Assembly: GCA_002501855.1 (NCBI GenBank)
Contig: DAOM01000219.1
Location: 1 to 16,448 of the forward strand
DNA from: Candidatus Nitrosopolaris nunavutensis
GTDB taxonomy: Archaea; Thermoproteota; Nitrososphaeria; Nitrososphaerales; Nitrososphaeraceae
Direction of reading: 5' to 3'
DNA length: 16,448 nt
Shown: positions 6,525 through 12,029 of the stretch, piece by piece
How the letters are laid out: the number at the start of each line of letters is the position of its first letter
Position numbering within the stretch: position 1 is the stretch's first letter
Position numbers and translations under genes: made by a program
Notes under the pieces: generated by a model
The model's database searches: none
Told to the model about the DNA's origin: nothing
What the model saw: the letters and a program-made list of their open reading frames with translations, nothing else

Positions 6525-6824
6525 TCCCAGCTCGCATAGATCTCGGACGCATTTTACAAGACAAAGTCTGTTTTTACTACCATTATATACTCGGATTTAA
6601 GAAGAATTGTACTTAAATCCATCTCGTCAAAATAAAAATTAGAAAATTTTGACGGATTAGTAATGCAGCAAACCATTTGTTATTTATCCGCAAATAATTA
6701 GAATTAATTAGTCTGCATATTCACATCTAAATATCACTATTCATTGCCTTTGCATTTTAGCTATGAACGCTCCAACGGATTCGCAAGGTTTATTCTGCTA
6801 CTCCTATAAAGCAGGGTTACTGAA
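6525..6824. other. AT-rich intergenic region before pgk
   Basis: This 300-nt stretch contains the minus-strand TATA at about 6584-6592. A 9-bp perfect inverted repeat follows (CGTCAAAAT 6625-6633, ATTTTGACG 6646-6654), then a run of AATTA motifs (6697-6712) and the pgk promoter. No coding frame was seen. Confidence 0.5.
6788..6795 (+). promoter_or_regulatory. Probable TATA element of pgk
   Basis: GTTTATTC is centred about 33 nt before the TTG start at 6825, giving a predicted start site near 6818. A second AT-rich box, CTATAAAG (6804-6811), is too close to be used alone. Confidence 0.35.
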
Positions 6825-8018
6825 TTGCTGAAAGTTATCTCAGACTTGGAGGATTCAGAGCTAGACGGTAAGCGGGTGTTGATTAGGGTCGATTATAATG
6901 TCAGCGTGAACAGTGGCTCTGTGGGGGAAGACTTTAGAATCCGTATGACCATCCCCACAATTGAATACCTGACCAAACGTCGTTCCAAAATAGTTCTGGT
7001 TTCTCATCTCGGTAGGCCGACCGACCGTCAGCCTCAGTACTCATTGGCCCCAGTAGCGAAGAGGTTGTCAGAAATGATGGGGAAATCAAAGGTTAAATTC
7101 ACCTCTAGCAAAATAGGCAAAAATGTTCGTCAAGAGATAGATAGCATGGAAAAAGGAGATGTTCTACTATTAGAGAATCTACGTTTCTACAAGGAGGAAG
7201 AATCGAACGAGCCAGAATTTTCAAAAGAGCTGGCTTCATTGGCAGATATATATGTAAATGACGCCTTCAGTACTTCACATCGCAAACATGCTTCTACTTA
7301 TGGCGCACCGATATTGTTCGATGTCAGATTGGCAGGATTCAACTTAAGGAAAGAGGTGGAATATCTCTCTATGATAAAGGATAACCCATCCAAGCCATTC
7401 ATCGTGGTTCTTGGTGGGGTCAAAATTAACGACAAAATAGGTGCATTAGAAAATCTGCTTCCCAAGGCCGACAGAGTATTGTTAGGGGGAGCGGCGGCGT
7501 ATACATTTCTCAAAGCGAAAGGTGTGAATACGGGCAATTCGCTGATTGATTCTGAACATTTGGTTTGGGTAACAAAAGCTCTCTCGATATTTGGTGAGAA
7601 AATAATGCTGCCGACAGATCACGTAATTTCTTCAAGCGCGGATAACGGCTACGCTGCGATGGTGAAAGGGGATATTCCAGACGGGATGATAGGATTTGAT
7701 ATCGGTAACGAAACGATTCAGCGTTATTCTTCTGAGGTTGGTGGGAGAGGATCAGGTACTGTATTCTGGAACGGCCCTATGGGTTTATTTGAAATCGGTC
7801 TTTTTGCGAATGGAACTATAAACATTGCAAAAAGCATGGCGTTAGCTTATTGGCGTGGATCTAAAACTCTGGTAGGCGGAGGAGACACTCTAGAAGCGAT
7901 GAAGAGCGCTGGGGTATCGGAGGGTGAAGTTAGTCACGTGTCAACAGGGGGCGGAGCCAGTCTGAAATACTTGGCCGGAGACGAAATGCCTGGACTAGCT
8001 GTCCTGACTGACGAATAA
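6825..8018 (+). CDS. pgk: Phosphoglycerate kinase
   Basis: This 397-residue cytoplasmic enzyme reversibly transfers phosphate between ATP and 3-phosphoglycerate. In an autotrophic archaeon it would mainly run toward 1,3-bisphosphoglycerate in gluconeogenesis. The substrate-binding RVDYNV is at residues 21-26, SHLGRP at 60-65, and LLENLRFYKEEESNEPEF with DIYVNDAFSTSHRKHAS later in the N-domain. The C-domain has FIVVLGGVKINDKI, the hinge-region VFWNGPMGLFE and the nucleotide-binding GGGDT (351-355), followed by HVSTGGGASLKYLAG. The length is normal and all key motifs are present. The start is a TTG. The next gene is mannosyl-3-phosphoglycerate phosphatase on the same strand after 186 nt. Confidence 0.97.
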   Translation: MLKVISDLEDSELDGKRVLIRVDYNVSVNSGSVGEDFRIRMTIPTIEYLTKRRSKIVLVSHLGRPTDRQPQYSLAPVAKRLSEMMGKSKVKFTSSKIGKNVRQEIDSMEKGDVLLLENLRFYKEEESNEPEFSKELASLADIYVNDAFSTSHRKHASTYGAPILFDVRLAGFNLRKEVEYLSMIKDNPSKPFIVVLGGVKINDKIGALENLLPKADRVLLGGAAAYTFLKAKGVNTGNSLIDSEHLVWVTKALSIFGEKIMLPTDHVISSSADNGYAAMVKGDIPDGMIGFDIGNETIQRYSSEVGGRGSGTVFWNGPMGLFEIGLFANGTINIAKSMALAYWRGSKTLVGGGDTLEAMKSAGVSEGEVSHVSTGGGASLKYLAGDEMPGLAVLTDE

Positions 8019-8111
8019 CTCCTATATCGTATTGGCACTTTCAACATCGACGTGTAAAACCCTCTTATATGATAATCTAGATCCACATACAAAGAAGTCG
8101 GTAGAAGAAGG

Positions 8112-8127
8112 TATCCTTTGAAGGATA
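8112..8127. promoter_or_regulatory. Short inverted repeat between pgk and mpgP
   Basis: TATCCTT (8112-8118), spacer TG, AAGGATA (8121-8127). As RNA it forms a 6-bp stem with a UUGA loop. It lies about 50 nt upstream of the putative TATA of the next gene and could be an operator or a processing/termination hairpin. Confidence 0.25.
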
Positions 8128-8175
8128 GTTGCTGAAGATGTAATATCCATTTTTGGTGGATGCTCTGATCGATAC

Positions 8176-8184
8176 CTTAACAAA
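8176..8184 (+). promoter_or_regulatory. Probable TATA element of mpgP
   Basis: CTTAACAAA is centred about 26 nt before the TTG TTG pair at 8205-8210, so the message is probably leaderless. Confidence 0.35.
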
Positions 8185-8204
8185 TTGAATCGATTCATGT
8201 CTAT

Positions 8205-9029
8205 TTGTTGGAGCATAAGGTGGTCTTTACTGACATAGATGGCACTCTAATCGATATCATTACAGGGCAATACGAACTATCGAAAGGCTTAATTCAAGAA
8301 TTAAAACAAAATAATATACCGGTGGTTTTCTGTTCTGCCAAAACCCTAGCAGAGCAAGAGAAAATCAGACAAGATATGGGACTGAGGCAGCCTTTTATAG
8401 TCGAGAATGGGGGTGCAGTGATAATTCCTGATGACTATTTTAGCCATTCCTCTTTGTTGTTCGTGAAAAAGTATAAGAAAATCGGAAATTATATCATAAT
8501 TGAACTTGGGAAACCGGCGTCTCTAATTAGAAAAAGACTAAATATTATAAGAAAGAAATCTAAAATAGAATTCAAAGGAGTCGCTGACCTTTCCATCAAG
8601 GGACTTTCTAGTATTACAGGTTTAAGACCATCATATGCCAGAAGAATGGCAGATAGAAAGTTTGGCGAAACTATCTTGCAAATAAACCAGAAAGATGTTC
8701 CCACATTCACAAGGAGCGCTCGGGACATTGGCCTCAAAGTAATTCATGGTGGACGATTTTTGGATGTTACGACAGGCAACGATAAGGGCAAAGCGGTCAA
8801 GATATTACTACAACTTTTTAGAAAGGAATACGGGCATAATGTCACGTCTTTCGGAATAGGTGATAGCCTAAACGATGCTCCGATGCTACGCCATATGGAT
8901 GTCCCCATGTTGGTTCAAAGGCCCGATAAATCTTGGTCGGCACTACAGATCAAAAATATTATCAATCTTCCTGGGATAGGCCCTAAAGGCTGGAAAAATG
9001 CCTTAGATATTGTCCTAAAAACGAATTAG
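8205..9029 (+). CDS. mpgP: Mannosyl-3-phosphoglycerate phosphatase (HAD family)
   Basis: This 274-residue protein is predicted to remove phosphate from mannosyl-3-phosphoglycerate to give mannosylglycerate, a compatible solute. HAD motif I is FTDIDGTLID with nucleophile Asp10 and acid/base Asp12. Motif II is VVFCSAKT near residues 43-50. Motif IV is GIGDSLNDAPML (217-228) with metal-binding Asp220 and Asp224. A Lys in TGNDKGKAVK (about 189-198) serves as motif III. The cap segment LSSITGLRPSYARRMADRKF is characteristic of the MPGP subfamily and argues against a general Cof-type phosphatase. Three starts are possible (TTG 8205, TTG 8208, GTG 8220); the first two fit the promoter. The matching synthase gene is not in the window. 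Confidence 0.88.
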   Translation: MLEHKVVFTDIDGTLIDIITGQYELSKGLIQELKQNNIPVVFCSAKTLAEQEKIRQDMGLRQPFIVENGGAVIIPDDYFSHSSLLFVKKYKKIGNYIIIELGKPASLIRKRLNIIRKKSKIEFKGVADLSIKGLSSITGLRPSYARRMADRKFGETILQINQKDVPTFTRSARDIGLKVIHGGRFLDVTTGNDKGKAVKILLQLFRKEYGHNVTSFGIGDSLNDAPMLRHMDVPMLVQRPDKSWSALQIKNIINLPGIGPKGWKNALDIVLKTN

Positions 9030-9095
9030 TTTCTAACATTTGGTACGCCGTTATCTTAGACCTATCATTATTTCCTCCCGGTAATGCTGATTAGC

Positions 9096-9245
9096 ATGGT
9101 TCTTACCTGTAAATCTGTGCGTGCCCAATGCGTGTACGAAAACTGCTTGTTAAATCTACTGCGTCGCAATTTAATTAGACTGAAAAGGCTGCAGGATGCT
9201 AATTTCGGGCTGCACAAGTGTAACGCTGTGTCATGCGGCGTTTAG
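9096..9245 (+). CDS. Possible 49-residue cysteine-rich small protein
   Basis: An ATG frame encodes MVLTCKSVRAQCVYENCLLN, a basic leucine-rich middle (LLRRNLIRLKRLQ) and an end with HKCNAVSCGV. Five cysteines (5, 12, 17, 42, 47) and His40 could form a metal site of the kind found in small archaeal zinc proteins, but the spacing (C-x6-C-x4-C and C-x4-C) is not a known motif to me. Only a weak AT box (about 9066-9073) lies upstream. It may be a chance ORF. Confidence 0.2.
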   Translation: MVLTCKSVRAQCVYENCLLNLLRRNLIRLKRLQDANFGLHKCNAVSCGV

Positions 9246-9333
9246 TCCTGGCTGCCATTTCCTGGCTCCTGCTTCAAGATTATATGAAAATATCTTCGTT
9301 ATGGTAGCTCATTAAACGTCATAAGTTGTAAAA

Positions 9334-9516
9334 TTGAATCACTGGGTGGAACTTGCTACCAAAAGGAATTATTGTGCTAATAACGCCGTACTATTTCCAA
9401 TTGGCCTAAGACAATTCAATTTGTTGATGGTGGTCATTGTGGTAACAGCCATAGACAATATTCTGATGGGACACATTGGATTAAACGGATATCAAGAATT
9501 TGGCAAGACAGTTTAA
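9334..9516 (+). CDS. Doubtful 60-codon ORF
   Basis: This frame starts at a TTG and encodes a mildly hydrophobic peptide (FNLLMVVIVVTAIDNILMGH) between polar ends. It could be a single-TM small protein. A weak AT box (CATTAAAC, about 9311-9318) is nearer than usual. There is no family resemblance. Confidence 0.15.
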   Translation: MNHWVELATKRNYCANNAVLFPIGLRQFNLLMVVIVVTAIDNILMGHIGLNGYQEFGKTV

Positions 9517-9600
9517 GGAGTTGTCCAAAAATGTTAATTGTACTGATTACTGTTAATTGGTAACATAGTATTGTGATTTGAGTTTTTGAATAGGAATATA

Positions 9601-9675
9601 CTCAGGTTAAGGAGATCGAATGACCGAACTAGTTTGACGTGGGCTCACTGAATCTATTTCGATTCGATCTCTGAG
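9601..9675. other. Long-range inverted repeat, candidate structured RNA
   Basis: GAGATCGAAT (9612-9621) pairs perfectly with ATTCGATCTC (9662-9671). Outside it CTCA (9601-9604) can pair with TGAG (9672-9675), leaving a bulge. The 40-nt interior contains a small hairpin-capable GTGGGCTCAC (9640-9649). The region is non-coding in all frames, so an RNA or protein-binding role is possible. Confidence 0.3.
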
Positions 9676-9740
9676 ATAATGAAGGTGCTCGAACAATATT
9701 TCCCACAGAATAAAAGTTAGATTTTCAATATAGATTGTTG

Positions 9741-9986
9741 TTAAAGGAAATGAAACTGTGTGTCATTAAATTCTAAACCCAGCAGATATTGGATCATCTG
9801 TTCCAGCCCAACTCCCATCAAATAAGATCTATTTTGTGGAAGTTTTCGAACAGACATTTCAAAAACACCCTTTTTCCCGCTTGGTCCTAGTGGAACCATG
9901 ATGAGTACACAGTAGTCATAGTTAATTCGTAAAGGGTCTAAGAATAGTGCATTTTTTTTGCCTTCAGGAGCCATGAGCTCTTTCAT
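9741..9986 (-). CDS. Possible small protein, 81 residues, unknown function
   Basis: The ATG frame on the minus strand encodes MKELMAPEGKKNALFLDPLR, then NYDYCVLIMVPLGPSGKK, FEMSVRKLPQNRSYLMGVGL and QMIQYLLGLEFNDTQFHFL. The alternation of hydrophobic and polar residues looks like a small alpha/beta protein, and the codon use is unremarkable. No clear TATA box is visible upstream and no family is recognised. It is the most credible coding frame in the gene-poor region. Confidence 0.42.
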   Translation of the reverse strand: MKELMAPEGKKNALFLDPLRINYDYCVLIMVPLGPSGKKGVFEMSVRKLPQNRSYLMGVGLEQMIQYLLGLEFNDTQFHFL

Positions 9987-10203
9987 CTCTGGTCAACTGA
10001 TTGTTGTTGGTTGAATCGTTCTATTTGGGTGCTCTCGATTGGCAGGGAATTCAAAACTTAGCAGACATGTCGGTTTTAACAACAATCAGGAAGACCAAGA
10101 TACGTTGTACGAGCCAACGAAAATCTCGTTGCAATAAAGATCTAGTTCGGGGATCTCTTCTAGAAGACGTCAGCATCATACTGATATGTGACCATGTTAT
10201 ACG

Positions 10204-10210
10204 TTTAATA
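10204..10210 (+). promoter_or_regulatory. TATA element of the thioredoxin gene
   Basis: TTTAATA is centred about 45 nt before the GTG at 10252, predicting a leader of about 19 nt. No good Shine-Dalgarno sequence is visible. Confidence 0.35.
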
Positions 10211-10251
10211 GCTTCGGGTACAACATTATTGCACTCTGTGATAACAAAAGC

Positions 10252-10698
10252 GTGCAAAATGAGGATAAAGAGCTTGAAGAAATTCTAGCCAGAAAAAGGA
10301 GCGAGCTATTAAGTGCTAGAAGAGTTAACGAAACGCGAAATCATGTAGTTATCTCTACTCCGGTAGAATTAACGGATTCCAATTTCTCACAAGCAGTTAC
10401 TCGATATCCTCTTTTAGTCGTAGACTTCTGGGCTGCCTGGTGCGGTCCGTGTAGAATGGTCTCACCTGTAATAGAACAGCTTGCTAGCGAGCATGCAGGA
10501 AAGGTCGTATTTGGAAAAGTAAATGTTGACGAGAACCCGTTAACCGCCGCCGCCTTCGGTATACAAAGCATACCTACAATAACTATATTCAAAGATGGTT
10601 CAGCAGTAGACGGTTTTATAGGAGCCGCTTCAAAATCCCAAATTCAAACAAAACTATCAGTACACATGCAAAGTCGAACAGACACTAAAGGTCCGTAG
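10252..10698 (+). CDS. trxA: Thioredoxin with N-terminal extension
   Basis: This 148-residue thioredoxin-fold disulfide reductase has the classic active site WCGPC at residues 63-67 inside VVDFWAAWCGPCRMVSPVIE. The buried acidic and loop segments follow as GKVNVDENPLTAAAFGIQSI, and then comes the cis-proline motif SIPTITIFKDG. The canonical domain starts near residue 35 (STPVELTDSNFSQAV). The first 34 residues are a polar helical extension (NEDKELEEILARKRSELLSA) without a signal peptide, so the protein is cytoplasmic. The GTG start at 10252 gives the extended form; no in-frame start codon is obvious nearer the domain. It converges on the next minus-strand genes. Confidence 0.93.
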   Translation: MQNEDKELEEILARKRSELLSARRVNETRNHVVISTPVELTDSNFSQAVTRYPLLVVDFWAAWCGPCRMVSPVIEQLASEHAGKVVFGKVNVDENPLTAAAFGIQSIPTITIFKDGSAVDGFIGAASKSQIQTKLSVHMQSRTDTKGP

Positions 10699-10991
10699 CT
10701 GAGCTACGACCAGTCTATTCACACAGAATATATCCTACGAAACTGAGGCGTCTCTCCAGGAGATAGATCCAGCCAGCCTTTTTGCTGTTCATGCAGAAGG
10801 TGTCATCGATGTGTTGCCCTCCCCTCTGAATTATCGGATACAGTACTTTCAATATGTCAGACATTTTCGTTTAGGTATTTCTTTCTGATGTATCTCAGAA
10901 TGGTTTTGCATCAGATCTCAACGCGAGTCTGACATCTTCCCAGAATTTATTATCATTATTAACTTTCGTTGCAAAACCACCTGCAGAGATT
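10699..10991. other. Region between the convergent thioredoxin and HxlR regulator genes
   Basis: It holds one short minus-strand frame (10715-10864, listed separately) and a T5 tract near 10779-10783 that could terminate thioredoxin transcription. Nothing else was recognised. Confidence 0.4.
10715..10864 (-). CDS. Possible 49-residue small protein
   Basis: The ATG frame encodes MSDILKVLYPIIQRGGQHID, then DTFCMNSKKAGWIYLLER and RLSFVGYILCE. It ends 16 nt after the thioredoxin stop in convergent orientation. The helical start and two cysteines are plausible for a small protein, but the promoter evidence is weak and no family is recognised. Confidence 0.25.
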   Translation of the reverse strand: MSDILKVLYPIIQRGGQHIDDTFCMNSKKAGWIYLLERRLSFVGYILCE

Positions 10992-11390
10992 TCAAGATGG
11001 TTTTTTCCGCACCGCAATCGTTGGCATGGTCTTTGACGTACCTGTGGATTTCCAACGATTGGCCCATCTGGCTGGTTCCTTAAGGATAACCTCGAGCTCT
11101 TTCGCACGTATGGTTAGTGCGTATTCAACTTTAGGAGGTATTTCTGGATAAATTTTTTTAGTGACAAGATCCTCACGTTCCAGCTCTAACAGCCTTTCTG
11201 CAAGTACAGTACTGCTTATTCCAGATAGTGTTTTCTTAAGTTCATTAAAGCGAATCACTTCTTTTGTGCTAAGGTTCTTCAAAATTAGGAGGGCCCACCT
11301 TTTGTCAAGCACTTCCCAAATACTCATTACCTCGCAGGTATTACTAATCGAACCAGACTTCATGGAACTATCTTCACCTTTCGTTTTCAT
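10992..11390 (-). CDS. HxlR-family winged-helix transcription regulator
   Basis: This 132-residue protein is of the HxlR (DUF24) MarR-like family, normally dimeric DNA-binding regulators. The domain covers about residues 18-115 with TCEVMSIWEVLDKRWALLIL, FNELKKTLSGISSTVLAERL and LELEREDLVTKKIYPEIPPK. It continues VEYALTIRAKELEVILKEPA and WANRW. Cys19 lies just before the first helix, at the place of the redox- or electrophile-sensing cysteine of YodB-type members. The C-terminal tail (STGTSKTMPTIAVRKKPS) is basic. ATG 11390 is about 28 nt after a TATA box; an internal ATG (M10) is an alternative. Its promoter contains an inverted repeat, which suggests autorepression. Confidence 0.88.
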   Translation of the reverse strand: MKTKGEDSSMKSGSISNTCEVMSIWEVLDKRWALLILKNLSTKEVIRFNELKKTLSGISSTVLAERLLELEREDLVTKKIYPEIPPKVEYALTIRAKELEVILKEPARWANRWKSTGTSKTMPTIAVRKKPS

Positions 11391-11404
11391 GCCCTGTCCA
11401 GTAG

Positions 11405-11416
11405 ATACTAGAGTAT
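11405..11416. promoter_or_regulatory. Candidate HxlR operator (ATACT-AG-AGTAT)
   Basis: A perfect 5-bp inverted repeat with a 2-nt spacer overlaps the inner edge of the TATA box and lies upstream of the predicted start site of the regulator gene. Bound protein would block transcription. The extended left half matches the site at 1702-1719 over 12 bases. Confidence 0.45.
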
Positions 11417-11422
11417 ATTAAA
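11414..11422 (-). promoter_or_regulatory. TATA box of the HxlR regulator gene
   Basis: The minus strand reads TTTAATATA, centred about 28 nt before the ATG at 11390, which predicts a nearly leaderless transcript. Confidence 0.55.
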
Positions 11423-11543
11423 GAATAGGATATCGCCGAGGGAAACAGAGCGCCGCGGAGAATGCTTGGTGGCTTTCAGTTTAGCTCTGCAAGCGTTGCC
11501 TATTTTGCAGTTCATTTATTCATTAACACCAGTAGAATTTTCG

Positions 11544-11586
11544 TTCCAACAGATTGAGAAATTCGCACTGTAGTGCGAAGTTGGAA
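11544..11586 (+). ncRNA. Candidate small structured RNA or regulatory hairpin
   Basis: The right arm AGTGCGAAGTTGGAA (11572-11586) pairs without mismatch to TTCGCACT (11562-11569) and TTCCAAC (11544-11550), which are separated by an 11-nt bulge. As RNA the apical part is a 7-bp stem with a UGUA loop. A TATA-like CATTTATT (11514-11521) lies 26 nt before the structure, and a TATTTTAAT tract follows near 11603-11611. No coding frame overlaps convincingly. A protein-binding palindrome is the alternative. Confidence 0.35.
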
Positions 11587-11673
11587 AATAATTGGGCTTG
11601 ACATATTTTAATCTAATATAAGAACACTGAGAATCTGGTTTACGTTCACACCTTCATAAACACAGGTAGTCAT

Positions 11674-11704
11674 TTGCGTCGTAGATTCAGAGGTGGCGAC
11701 GCAA
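11674..11704. repeat. 8-bp perfect inverted repeat with 15-nt loop
   Basis: TTGCGTCG (11674-11681) and CGACGCAA (11697-11704) form a GC-rich stem in non-coding DNA. It could be part of an RNA that also includes the downstream pseudoknot-capable segment, or a binding site. Confidence 0.3.
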
Positions 11705-11754
11705 CCAAGGAAACAAAGCCACGATATTGACTCGCACAACTGCCTGAACTGCAA

Positions 11755-11789
11755 CCCACCGGGGCTACGACATCGCGTGGGACCTAGCC
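11755..11789 (+). other. Pseudoknot-capable segment
   Basis: CCCAC (11755-11759) pairs with GTGGG (11777-11781), and GGCTA (11763-11767) with TAGCC (11785-11789). The pairings interleave, which is the arrangement of an H-type pseudoknot. Each stem is only 5 bp, so chance is possible. Confidence 0.2.
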
Positions 11790-11990
11790 GTGAGAATTCA
11801 AAAATAAATGCAGTGCAGCAAAGCGGAATAACCAGGCATGCTACTATTTAGAGGCGCGGCTGAGAACCCAAAATCAACAGGAAGAAAGAAGTTTGGTGCA
11901 GACTGATGTGACCCAAAGGCTGAAGGCATTACCATTATACATATTCATGCAGAAATACAGAAAAGTGTTTGTGACCTCGTAAAATAAAAG

Positions 11991-12001
11991 TAAATTAATA
12001 T
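11991..12001 (+). promoter_or_regulatory. TATA box of the ATP synthase operon
   Basis: TAAATTAATAT is centred about 33 nt before the ATG at 12030, giving a start site near 12023 and a leader of only a few bases. Confidence 0.5.
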
Positions 12002-12029
12002 GTCCCTCTCAAATTAAGGCATATTCGAT

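Larger units (their letters stand above)
9030..10251. other. 1.2-kb gene-poor region between mpgP and thioredoxin
   Basis: No certain gene is present. The region contains a 49-codon Cys-rich frame (9096-9245), a 60-codon frame (9334-9516), two copies of TGTTAATTG with a 19-nt period (9532-9540, 9551-9559), and a 10-bp long-range inverted repeat (9612-9671). A minus-strand 81-codon frame (9741-9986) follows. Small palindromes include TCTTCTAGAAGA (10156-10167) and CAACGA/TCGTTG around 10117-10134. No tRNA-like T-arm sequence was found. Confidence 0.5.
11391..12029. other. 640-nt non-coding region before the ATP synthase operon
   Basis: It contains the HxlR regulator promoter on the left and the atpK promoter on the right. 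Between them lie three foldable elements (11544-11586, 11674-11704, 11755-11789). The longest frames seen are about 30 codons and unconvincing. Other archaeal ATP synthase clusters often have the H and I subunit genes in this position; they are absent here. Confidence 0.5.

Noticed and set aside
10156..10167. Perfect 12-bp palindrome TCTTCTAGAAGA
   Set aside because: About four such palindromes are expected by chance in a window of this size, and it does not line up with a promoter element.
10001..10288. 95-codon plus frame before thioredoxin
   Set aside because: It overlaps the thioredoxin start in another frame, crosses its promoter and has no recognisable pattern.
10895..11107. 70-codon minus frame overlapping the HxlR gene end
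   Set aside because: I considered a frameshifted C-terminus of the regulator, but the HxlR domain is already complete in its own frame.
11880..11930. C/D-box guide RNA or RNase P RNA-like motifs (TGATGTGA...CTGA, ACAGAAA)
   Set aside because: Only one imperfect C/D pair is present, and no other conserved RNase P segments were found.
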